Below, one piece after another: positions 1-5,868 of a stretch of DNA of 9,580 nt. The position numbers and the translations under genes were made by a program. This DNA comes from Chloroflexota bacterium (GTDB lineage Bacteria > Chloroflexota > Anaerolineae > Aggregatilineales > UBA2796): assembly GCA_017743585.1 (NCBI GenBank), contig JAGHYP010000090.1, forward strand, positions 1 to 9,580, written 5' to 3'. Below the pieces are notes generated by a model. The model was not told the DNA's origin. It saw only the letters and a list, made by a program, of their open reading frames with translations, and ran no database searches. Every line of letters starts with the position of its first letter. The first letter of the stretch is position 1.

Positions 1-565
1 GCGCGATCCCAGCGCCGTATGCCCGCAGATCGGCGCGCGTCTCCCGTTCGATCAGCAGCTTGAATTGCACGCTCTGGCGTATGGCGCGCAGGGCGCGGAT
101 CGGATCGTCGCGAATCGCTTCGGGCGAGCAGCGCCGCAAGCGCTTGTCAAATAGGTCGCGCATGCCGTTGAGCGGGTCGATCAGCGCCTGCAAGTCGCCG
201 CGCAGCGGCACTGCGATCGCGTTGACCGTGAAATCGCGCCCGCGCAAGTCCTCTTCAAGCGATCCGCCGCGAAAACGCGCCACGTCTACGGTGTAGCGCA
301 CTCCGTCGTAGCGCACAATGGCGCGCCCGACTTGCCGCTCGGGATCGAGCGCGTAGTAATCGCCTTTCAGGGCGTTGGCGATGCGCCGCGCCAGCTGCCG
401 CCCGTCGCTCGGCGTAGCCAAGTCGAGATCGTGGCTTGGGCGGCGCAAGAGCGCGTCGCGCACGCAGCCGCCGACGAGATAGACTTCCGCCTCGCCGACG
501 ATCGGCAGCAGGGCGCTGACCAAAGGCGGATATTCAAGCTGAAATGGCGCAGGAACCTCAAGCAT
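1..565 (-). CDS. cca: CCA-adding enzyme / poly(A) polymerase family nucleotidyltransferase (N-terminal part, runs off left edge)
   Basis: Only the first 188 codons are present; the 3' end lies beyond base 1. The translation shows the class II nucleotidyltransferase head: VGGCVRD (G32, G33, R36, D37), followed by HDLDLA with the metal-binding pair D46 and D48. Next come RGRDFTVNAIA, the conserved RDFT-x-NA segment, and DDPIRALRAIR, the start of the neck region. The family adds CCA (or A, or C, or a poly(A) tail) to RNA 3' ends using CTP/ATP. These motifs do not separate a CCA-adding enzyme from a poly(A) polymerase or a split A- or C-adding enzyme, and any C-terminal HD domain is outside the window. 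The ATG (563-565) lies inside the end of hpt: start and stop share ATGCTTGA, an 8-nt overlap. No Shine-Dalgarno is visible, so translation is probably coupled to hpt. It is the last visible gene of the minus-strand operon. Confidence 0.9.
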   Translation of the reverse strand, partial: MLEVPAPFQLEYPPLVSALLPIVGEAEVYLVGGCVRDALLRRPSHDLDLATPSDGRQLARRIANALKGDYYALDPERQVGRAIVRYDGVRYTVDVARFRGGSLEEDLRGRDFTVNAIAVPLRGDLQALIDPLNGMRDLFDKRLRRCSPEAIRDDPIRALRAIRQSVQFKLLIERETRADLRAYGAGIA

Positions 566-1115
566 GTGGGTGAGCGCTCGGCTTGACGGCCGCGATGAAC
601 GGCAAATTGCGATACAGCTCGTCTAGGTCAAGCCCGTAACCGAAGACGAACTTATCAGGGATTTCGAAGCCGACGTAATCCACAGGGATATCGGTCAGGC
701 GCCGGCTCGGCTTGCTGAGCAAGGTGCAAATGCGCAGGCTGGCGGGGTTGCGCGCCAAGAGCAGGCGACGCAGATAAGCGAGCGTCGTGCCGGTGTCGAT
801 GATATCTTCCACGATCAGCAGGTTGCGCCCTTCGACGTTCTGCCTCAGGTCGAGGTCAATGCGCACCACGCCGCTCGATTCGCGCGCGCCCACGCCATAG
901 CTCGAGATCGCCATGAAGTCTATGGCGTGCGGCACGTGAATATGGCGCATCAGGTCGGTCAGGAACATCACTCCGCCTTTCAGCACGCAGATCAGCAATA
1001 AATCCGTGGTGTGGCTGTAATCGGCGTTGATCTGCGCGCCGAGCGCTTCAATCCGCGCTTGGAGCGTCTCTTCATCTATCAGAATCTCTTCGATGAAGCT
1101 CAGGTAGCTGCGCAT
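558..1115 (-). CDS. hpt: Hypoxanthine phosphoribosyltransferase
   Basis: This 185-residue protein has the usual length for bacterial HPRT. The enzyme salvages hypoxanthine (often guanine too) with PRPP to make IMP/GMP in the cytoplasm. The visible signatures are in family order: LKGG (45-48, the pyrophosphate-site loop), SSYG...SSG (71-82, the flexible catalytic loop) and VEDIIDTGTTL (102-112, the PRPP-binding motif with the E103-D104 pair and D107). After these come LLSKPSRR (K135, the purine-contacting lysine) and VGFEIPDKFVFGYGLDLDE (148-166). No key residue is missing. The ATG lies 3 nt after the stop of the DUF971 gene and no Shine-Dalgarno is visible, so reinitiation from the upstream gene is likely. 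Its stop overlaps the start of the next gene. Pairing purine salvage with a tRNA-maturation enzyme looks like housekeeping clustering, not a shared pathway. Confidence 0.96.
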   Translation of the reverse strand: MRSYLSFIEEILIDEETLQARIEALGAQINADYSHTTDLLLICVLKGGVMFLTDLMRHIHVPHAIDFMAISSYGVGARESSGVVRIDLDLRQNVEGRNLLIVEDIIDTGTTLAYLRRLLLARNPASLRICTLLSKPSRRLTDIPVDYVGFEIPDKFVFGYGLDLDELYRNLPFIAAVKPSAHPHA

Positions 1116-1118
1116 GGC

Positions 1119-1448
1119 TCACGATTCGGGCGGCGGGCACAGACGCCGCAAATAGTCCCACGTGTAAATGCCCGTGTGATGACCGTCATCCCAGAAGGGC
1201 TGCAGCCCGTAATTGCCGACCAGCTCAACGCGCAGGATGCCATACGAGCGCGCGGGCTTCAAGACCAAGATGGAATCGGGATCGCCCTGACGCCCCATGT
1301 TGTGATGCCCGCCGCGACATTCCACGCATGGGCACGCCTCGCGCAGATGGCTGAGCGGGTAGCGGCACACAGCGCCATCTGCCCATCGGATGACCAAGGC
1401 GGCGTTCGGCTTATCGAGCGTGATGTTGAGCGGGCGCGGCATCGGCAT
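1119..1448 (-). CDS. DUF971 / gamma-butyrobetaine hydroxylase-like N-terminal domain protein
   Basis: This 109-residue protein consists almost entirely of one DUF971 (GBBH-like_N) domain. The family pattern is clear: a strand leading to RWADGAVCRYPLSHLR (21-36), the cysteine cluster CPCVEC (39-44), and VGNYGLQPFWDDGHHTGIYTW (77-97). In the eukaryotic carnitine-pathway hydroxylases this domain holds a structural zinc through a CxCxxC set plus a later histidine. Here C39, C41, C44 and H90 occupy those positions, so zinc binding is a reasonable inference. There is no oxygenase domain, so this is not a hydroxylase. Free-standing bacterial DUF971 proteins occur near Fe-S carrier genes or fused to Mrp-type ATPases, but no such partner is visible here. 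The ATG at 1446-1448 is preferred because GAGG sits 5 nt upstream; a second in-frame ATG follows at 1440-1442. It lies 19 nt after the upstream gene in the operon. Confidence 0.9.
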   Translation of the reverse strand: MPMPRPLNITLDKPNAALVIRWADGAVCRYPLSHLREACPCVECRGGHHNMGRQGDPDSILVLKPARSYGILRVELVGNYGLQPFWDDGHHTGIYTWDYLRRLCPPPES

Positions 1449-1467
1449 GGCGGCCTCATCCCCTCTA

Positions 1468-2289
1468 TCAAGGCGCGAGGACGATCAGGGTATCGAAGGC
1501 GACTCGGAAGCCCGTCGCGCCCTGCCCCGCCACCGCGCCTAAGGCTATTTTACCGGTTTTGAAGGTCGAATCGAGCAGCAGCTCAGCCGTCTGGCGATTG
1601 TTGCTCAAGCACGCGCCGCTGCGCAGCCCGTTCCACGTCGAGCGCCGATCCGCGCCCTTGGGGCAAAGCAAGACGGGCTGATCGTTGATGAAGAAGCGCA
1701 GTTGATCGCCCCGCGCCACCACGCGCAGCCGATTGATCGCGCCGCGCCCGCTCAGCGCCTGCGGCGCGATTTGCCACTCGCTCAGCACCTCTAGCGCCCC
1801 GTTGTGCATCCGCTCCACGCGGTAGGCGCCATCCCCGCGCAGCTTGAACGCATAGAAATTCTTCACATCTTGGTAGCGGAACATCAAGCTCGCCTCAGCC
1901 GCCTCGATCACCTCAGGAGCGCCGTCTACCCAGCTCGTCAGCACTTCGGCGTCCAGATCCGCGAAGGGGCGGTTCAGATCGCTGAAGACGCCGCCGGGAG
2001 AGCCGATCCTCAAGTACAGGACGCCGTCTTCGATCGTAGCGCTATCCTGCCCTTCGAATTGCGCCCATTGCGCGTTGAACGAGTCGTCGGCGGCGGTCTC
2101 AGGATCGTCATCGAACGTGCTGAGGTAGAGCAAGGCGCCGCTCGGCGCGCTCGCGGGCTGATCGGCGTTGATCAGCGCGAGCAAGAGCAGGTTGGCGCCG
2201 CCGAGCAAGCCGTTCGCGATGAGCAAGGCGCCGATCAGCGCCCGCCATACGCGCAGATGCACAGGGCGCGCCAAGCTTCGATCGCTCAT
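1468..2289 (-). CDS. Membrane-anchored LamG/DUF1080-like (concanavalin-fold) protein
   Basis: A 273-residue protein of unknown function. Residues 1-14 are basic (R and H), and about 15-40 form one hydrophobic segment (LIGALLIANGLLGGANLLLLALI). This is either an uncleaved signal anchor or a signal peptide, with the rest outside. From about residue 52 it is beta-rich: STFDDD, then W and F-E-G-Q-D, DGVLYLRI, SLMFRYQDVKNFYAFKLR, a W-Q segment, INRLRVVARGDQLRFFINDQPV, and a final GFRVAFDTLIV. This order matches LamG / DUF1080 (GH16-like) beta-sandwich domains common in Chloroflexota. No glycosidase catalytic motif is recognisable, so ligand or glycan binding is only an inference. The ATG at 2289 is chosen because promoter boxes lie just upstream; the frame stays open to 2352 (21 more residues), but that start would precede the promoter. 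First gene of the operon. Confidence 0.72.
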   Translation of the reverse strand: MSDRSLARPVHLRVWRALIGALLIANGLLGGANLLLLALINADQPASAPSGALLYLSTFDDDPETAADDSFNAQWAQFEGQDSATIEDGVLYLRIGSPGGVFSDLNRPFADLDAEVLTSWVDGAPEVIEAAEASLMFRYQDVKNFYAFKLRGDGAYRVERMHNGALEVLSEWQIAPQALSGRGAINRLRVVARGDQLRFFINDQPVLLCPKGADRRSTWNGLRSGACLSNNRQTAELLLDSTFKTGKIALGAVAGQGATGFRVAFDTLIVLAP

Positions 2290-2296
2290 GCCGGCA

Positions 2297-2324
2297 ATTA
2301 TAGCACGTCGGAGCGCCCTCTCAA
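2297..2324 (-). promoter_or_regulatory. Sigma70-like promoter giving a leaderless transcript
   Basis: On the minus strand, TTGAGA (2324-2319) and a consensus TATAAT (2302-2297) are separated by 16 nt. Only 7 nt lie between TATAAT and the ATG at 2289, so the expected +1 falls at or next to the start codon and no Shine-Dalgarno can fit. This should drive the whole minus-strand operon. The boxes are direct observation; the start site is inferred from normal sigma70 geometry. Confidence 0.75.
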
Positions 2325-2334
2325 CCGAGGGCGC
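2313..2334. repeat. 8-bp inverted repeat overlapping the operon -35 box (candidate operator)
   Basis: GCGCCCTC (2313-2320) and GAGGGCGC (2327-2334) are exact inverted copies around a 6-nt centre. A further direct copy of GGGCGC follows at 2337-2342. The -35 hexamer of the minus-strand promoter (2319-2324) lies inside the repeat, so a protein bound here would block that promoter. There is no U-tract after either arm, which makes a terminator less likely. No binding protein is known from this window. Confidence 0.5.
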
Positions 2335-2369
2335 AAGGGCGCGCTGCCACAATTGCGCCGCCGCACGCC

Positions 2370-2398
2370 TTGCCCTGCCGCTCGATTCAGAGTATCCT
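2370..2398 (+). promoter_or_regulatory. Weak candidate promoter for the methylase-helicase operon
   Basis: TTGCCC (2370-2375) and TATCCT (2393-2398) are 17 nt apart. Each hexamer matches the sigma70 consensus at four of six bases. It is the best plus-strand candidate between the divergent genes. The predicted +1 would be near 2405, giving a leader of about 30 nt before the methylase start. In GC-rich DNA such a match can arise by chance. Confidence 0.35.
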
Positions 2399-2425
2399 CA
2401 ACACATGACCAAAAGTTCGATTCTC

Positions 2426-2429
2426 GGAG
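2426..2429 (+). promoter_or_regulatory. Ribosome binding site (GGAG) favouring the TTG start of the methylase
   Basis: GGAG ends 6 nt before TTG at 2436, a normal spacing, and 12 nt before the in-frame ATG at 2442, which is rather long. This favours TTG, although ATG remains possible and would shorten the protein by two residues. Confidence 0.5.
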
Positions 2430-2435
2430 CGCGTT

Positions 2436-5400
2436 TTGAGCATGACCATCAACCGTGAGCAAGTCCGTCAGTTGCTGCACGCCTTCCGCTTCCAAGAGAT
2501 CTTCATCCAAGCCTTGAACTGGAGCTTCCCGCCTGATAGGCGCCCCTTGACCGTGCTCGAGGGCTGGCAATGCCGCCCGATCGCCGAGCTGCACGGCGTG
2601 ACCGTCTTCGAAGTCTTCCACCCCGAGCGGCTTGAGATCCCAGATGCCAAGATGCGCCGCGCGATTCACGACGAAGTCGCCTGCAGCGCCCGCGAAAACC
2701 TGCTCATCTTCCTGGATTCCGATCGCGAGCGGACGCAGAGCCTGTGGTATTGGCTCAAGCGCGATGAGGGCAAGCTCGCGCCGCGCGAGCACATCTACCT
2801 CAGGGGGCAGCCCGGCGATCTCTTCCTCAGCAAGATCGCCAACTTGTTCGTCACAATGGAAGTCTACCGCGACGAGCAATCGGTAGAGGCGGCCTGCCGC
2901 AAGCTCAGCAGCGCCTTCGATATCCTGCGCGTCACCCGCCGCTTCTACGAAGAGTTCCGCGCCCTGCGCGAGGAGATCGTCCCGCGCCTCGAGGGCTTGC
3001 CGACCCCCGCCGAGCGCAGCTGGTACGCCTCGGTCTTGCTCAACCGCCTGATGTTCATCTATTTCCTGCAGAAAAAAGGCTTCCTTCAGGGCGACCTGCA
3101 CTACCTCGAGAACCAGTTGCGCGCCAGCCGCGCGCGCGGCCCCGATCGCTTCTACAGCGAGTTCTTGAAGACGCTCTTCTTCGAGGGCTTCGCCAAGCCC
3201 CCTGCGCAGCGCAGCCCGCAGGCGCGCCAATTGCTCGGCGAGATCAAGTACCTCAACGGCGGCCTGTTCTTGCCGCACGAGCTCGAGCAGAAGTACCCTC
3301 ACCTCGTCATCCCGGATCGCGTCTTCGAGGCGATCTTCAACCTCTTCGGCAGATACTCGTGGTACCTCAACGATACGCCAGGCGAAGCCGATAACGAGAT
3401 CAACCCAGACGTCCTCGGCTATATCTTCGAAAAATACATCAATCAGAAAGCCTTTGGCGCTTACTACACCCGCAGCGAGATCACGGACTATCTCTGCGAG
3501 CGCACCATTCACGCCGCCTTGCTCGACCGCCTGAACGCCCGCCTGCCAACGCCGCTCTCAGAGCTGGGCGAGGCCTTCCTCAGCCGCGACCCACACCTCA
3601 TCAGCCTGCTGCTGGAAGATATCCTGCCCACCTTCTCGATCCTAGACCCCGCTTGCGGCAGCGGCGCCTTCCTGCTGGCCGCCATGCGCACCTTGCTGGA
3701 TATCTACGGCGCCCTGATCGGCAAGGCGGAAGTCTTGCACAACCCGCAGCTGGATGCCTACTTGCGCCGCCTAGACGCAGAGCGCGGCAGCGCCCCCCGC
3801 GATTACCTGATCCGCAAGCGCATCATCGTCGAGAACCTCTACGGCGTGGATATCATGCCCGAAGCCGTCGAGATCGCCCGCCTGCGCATGTTCCTCGGCT
3901 TGGTCGGCATCGCCGAGCGCGTTGAGCAACTCGAGCCGCTGCCCAACATCGATTTCAACATCATGGCGGGCAACGCCCTGATCGGCTTGCTGCGCGTGGA
4001 CGCCTCGCAATTCGATCAGCGCGCCCAAAAGCACTTGTTCGGCGCTCAGCGCGCCCAGCGCTACGCCGACCTGCTCCGCGAGAAAAACCGCCTGATCGCG
4101 CTCTACCGCACCAGCAGCAGCCTGACCCAAGACCTGACCGCCTTGCGCGAGCGGATCGCGGGAGCCCGCCGCGCTCACTACCAAGTGCTGAACGAGCTGC
4201 TGCTGGAAGAATTCCAACACCTCGGCATCAAATACGAGCAGGCGCAGCCGAGCGGCAAGCCCCTCAAGCGCCCCCTGACCGCCGACGACATCGCAGCCCT
4301 GCAGCCCTTCCACTGGGGCTACGATTTCGATTCGATCGTCGCTGAGCGCGGCGGCTTCGACGTCGTCTTGACCAACCCGCCTTGGGAAGTCTTGAAGCCT
4401 GAGGAAAAAGAGTTCCTGCGCCAGTATGACGACTCGATCAGCAAGAAGAAGATGACCATCAAGGAATTCGAGCGCGAGCGCGAGCGCCTGATGCGCGCCC
4501 CTGAGGTGCAACGCGAGTGGCTGGCGCTGCAGAGCCGCTTTGCCCTGCAGAGCGCTTACTTCCGCGCCGCGCCGCACTACAAGCATCAGAGCGCGCTCGC
4601 CAACGGCAAGCGCACAGGCAGCGACCTGAACTATTACAAGCTCTTCACAGAGCGCTGCTTCAATCTGGCGCGCGCGCCCAGAGCGCAGGAATCGCCCGAT
4701 GGCGGCCACTGCGGCCTCGTCATCCCGTCGGGCATCTACACCGACCTCGGCGCCAAAGGCTTGCGCCAGCTGCTCTTCGAGCGCGCGCGCATCAGCGGCC
4801 TATTCTGTTTTGAGAACCGCGAGGCGATCTTCGAAGGCGTCCATCGCAGCTTCAAGTTCGTCCTGCTCACCTTTGGGCGCGGCGGGGGCACCGAGCGCTT
4901 CCGCGCCGCCTTCATGCGCCACGACGTGAACGAGCTGCGCGAGTTCATGCGGCGCGGCGGCGTCGAGATTCACGTCCCGACCGTCCGCCGCCTCTCGCCC
5001 GAGTCGCTCTCGATCCTCGAATTCAAGGGAGCGCGCGACGCCGAGATCGCTCAGAAGATGAGCCGCTTCCCGCTCCTGAGCGCGTGGCAGATCAAGTTCT
5101 CCAACGAATTTCACATGACCAACGATAGCCACCTCTTCCGCACAGAGCCCGCCGCCGGGCGGCTGCCGCTCTACGAGGGCAAGATGATCCATCAGTTCAC
5201 GCACCAGTGGAACGACGGCGCGCTGAAGTATTGGGTGGACGAGCGCGAAGGGCGGGCGGCGCTGCTGGGCAGGCGCGCCGATCGCGGGCAGCGCTTGGGC
5301 TATCAGGACTATCGGCTCGCCTTTCGCGGCGTGGCGCGCAGCACGGACGAGCGCACCATGATCGCCGCGCTCATCCCGCCTGCCTTTCACGGCAATAGTT

Positions 5401-5855
5401 TACCAACAGTGGAAATCTACAGCGAAGACGGCGCGCGGTTGATCAGCGACGCCGATCAGCTGTACCTGTGCGCCGTCTTCAACAGCTTCGTCTTCGACTA
5501 TCTGCTGCGGCTGCGCGTCTCCGCCAATCTCAACTTCTTTTACATCTACCAAATGCCTGTGCCGCGGTTGGCGGCGGCGGACGGGCGCTACGCGGCGCTG
5601 GTGGAGCGGGCGGCGCGCCTGACCTGCACCGCGCCTGAATTCGACGGCCTGGCGCGCGCGATCGGCTTGGGCGATCATCGGGCGGGCGCGCGCGAGGCGG
5701 GGGAGCGGGCGCGGCTGCGCGCCGAGCTGGACGCGCTGGTGGCGCAGCTCTACGGCCTGGACGAGGCAGAGTTCGCGCACGTGCTGGCGGCGTTCCCGCT
5801 GGTCGCTGAGCCCGTCAAGGCGGCGGCTTTGGCGGCGTATAGGGAATTGGGCTGA
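2436..5855 (+). CDS. Eco57I-like N6-adenine DNA methyltransferase, probable self-marking subunit of a defence system
   Basis: This 1139-residue protein should transfer methyl groups from SAM to adenine N6 in DNA. Residues 1-150 form an alpha/beta N-terminal region of unclear role; I see no convincing PD-(D/E)xK nuclease triad. A helical segment (about 150-330) leads to the methylase core: GAYYT (341-345), DPACGSGAF (404-412, SAM motif I), YGVDIMPEAVEIARLR with D472, and NPPW (647-650, catalytic motif IV of N6-adenine methylases). About 700-850 carries the Eco57I-family GLVIPSGIYTD and FENREAIFEGVHRSFKF segments. About 880-1050 (LYEGKMIHQF, then LYLCAVFNSFVFDYLLR and PVPRL) resembles the TaqI/Eco57I target-recognition region. 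The start is TTG 2436 or ATG 2442; an in-frame TGA at 2406 rules out anything longer. The PLD-SNF2 gene follows after 13 nt. It recalls DISARM DrmM-type and BREX PglX-type methylases, but no other subunit is visible. Synonymous codon choice changes in the last fifth of the gene. Confidence 0.92.
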   Translation: MSMTINREQVRQLLHAFRFQEIFIQALNWSFPPDRRPLTVLEGWQCRPIAELHGVTVFEVFHPERLEIPDAKMRRAIHDEVACSARENLLIFLDSDRERTQSLWYWLKRDEGKLAPREHIYLRGQPGDLFLSKIANLFVTMEVYRDEQSVEAACRKLSSAFDILRVTRRFYEEFRALREEIVPRLEGLPTPAERSWYASVLLNRLMFIYFLQKKGFLQGDLHYLENQLRASRARGPDRFYSEFLKTLFFEGFAKPPAQRSPQARQLLGEIKYLNGGLFLPHELEQKYPHLVIPDRVFEAIFNLFGRYSWYLNDTPGEADNEINPDVLGYIFEKYINQKAFGAYYTRSEITDYLCERTIHAALLDRLNARLPTPLSELGEAFLSRDPHLISLLLEDILPTFSILDPACGSGAFLLAAMRTLLDIYGALIGKAEVLHNPQLDAYLRRLDAERGSAPRDYLIRKRIIVENLYGVDIMPEAVEIARLRMFLGLVGIAERVEQLEPLPNIDFNIMAGNALIGLLRVDASQFDQRAQKHLFGAQRAQRYADLLREKNRLIALYRTSSSLTQDLTALRERIAGARRAHYQVLNELLLEEFQHLGIKYEQAQPSGKPLKRPLTADDIAALQPFHWGYDFDSIVAERGGFDVVLTNPPWEVLKPEEKEFLRQYDDSISKKKMTIKEFERERERLMRAPEVQREWLALQSRFALQSAYFRAAPHYKHQSALANGKRTGSDLNYYKLFTERCFNLARAPRAQESPDGGHCGLVIPSGIYTDLGAKGLRQLLFERARISGLFCFENREAIFEGVHRSFKFVLLTFGRGGGTERFRAAFMRHDVNELREFMRRGGVEIHVPTVRRLSPESLSILEFKGARDAEIAQKMSRFPLLSAWQIKFSNEFHMTNDSHLFRTEPAAGRLPLYEGKMIHQFTHQWNDGALKYWVDEREGRAALLGRRADRGQRLGYQDYRLAFRGVARSTDERTMIAALIPPAFHGNSLPTVEIYSEDGARLISDADQLYLCAVFNSFVFDYLLRLRVSANLNFFYIYQMPVPRLAAADGRYAALVERAARLTCTAPEFDGLARAIGLGDHRAGAREAGERARLRAELDALVAQLYGLDEAEFAHVLAAFPLVAEPVKAAALAAYRELG

Positions 5856-5858
5856 GGC

Positions 5859-5864
5859 GAGGGG
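5859..5864 (+). promoter_or_regulatory. Ribosome binding site of the PLD-SNF2 gene
   Basis: GAGGGG lies 4 nt before the GTG start at 5869, in the 13-nt gap after the methylase stop. It supports GTG as the start and co-translation from one mRNA. Confidence 0.55.
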
Positions 5865-5868
5865 CGAC

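Noticed and set aside
1804..2439. Plus-strand open frame (211 codons) across the LamG-like gene
   Set aside because: It runs antisense to a gene with a strong promoter and clear beta-sandwich pattern; its own translation shows no family features.
2436..2886. N-terminal nuclease domain in the methylase (type IIG-like)
   Set aside because: The region has strands such as VTVFEV and NLLIFLD, but no convincing D...(D/E)xK set, so cutting activity there cannot be supported from sequence alone.
2298..3512. Long minus-strand open frame (404 codons) opposite the methylase 5' part
   Set aside because: It has no recognisable domain, is rich in Ala/Glu/Leu/Val as expected from the complement of a GC-rich gene, and lies opposite clear methylase sequence.
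3771..4709. Long minus-strand open frame (312 codons) opposite the methylase core
   Set aside because: It is antisense to the SAM-binding and NPPW region, with composition typical of a shadow frame and no motif or ribosome site.
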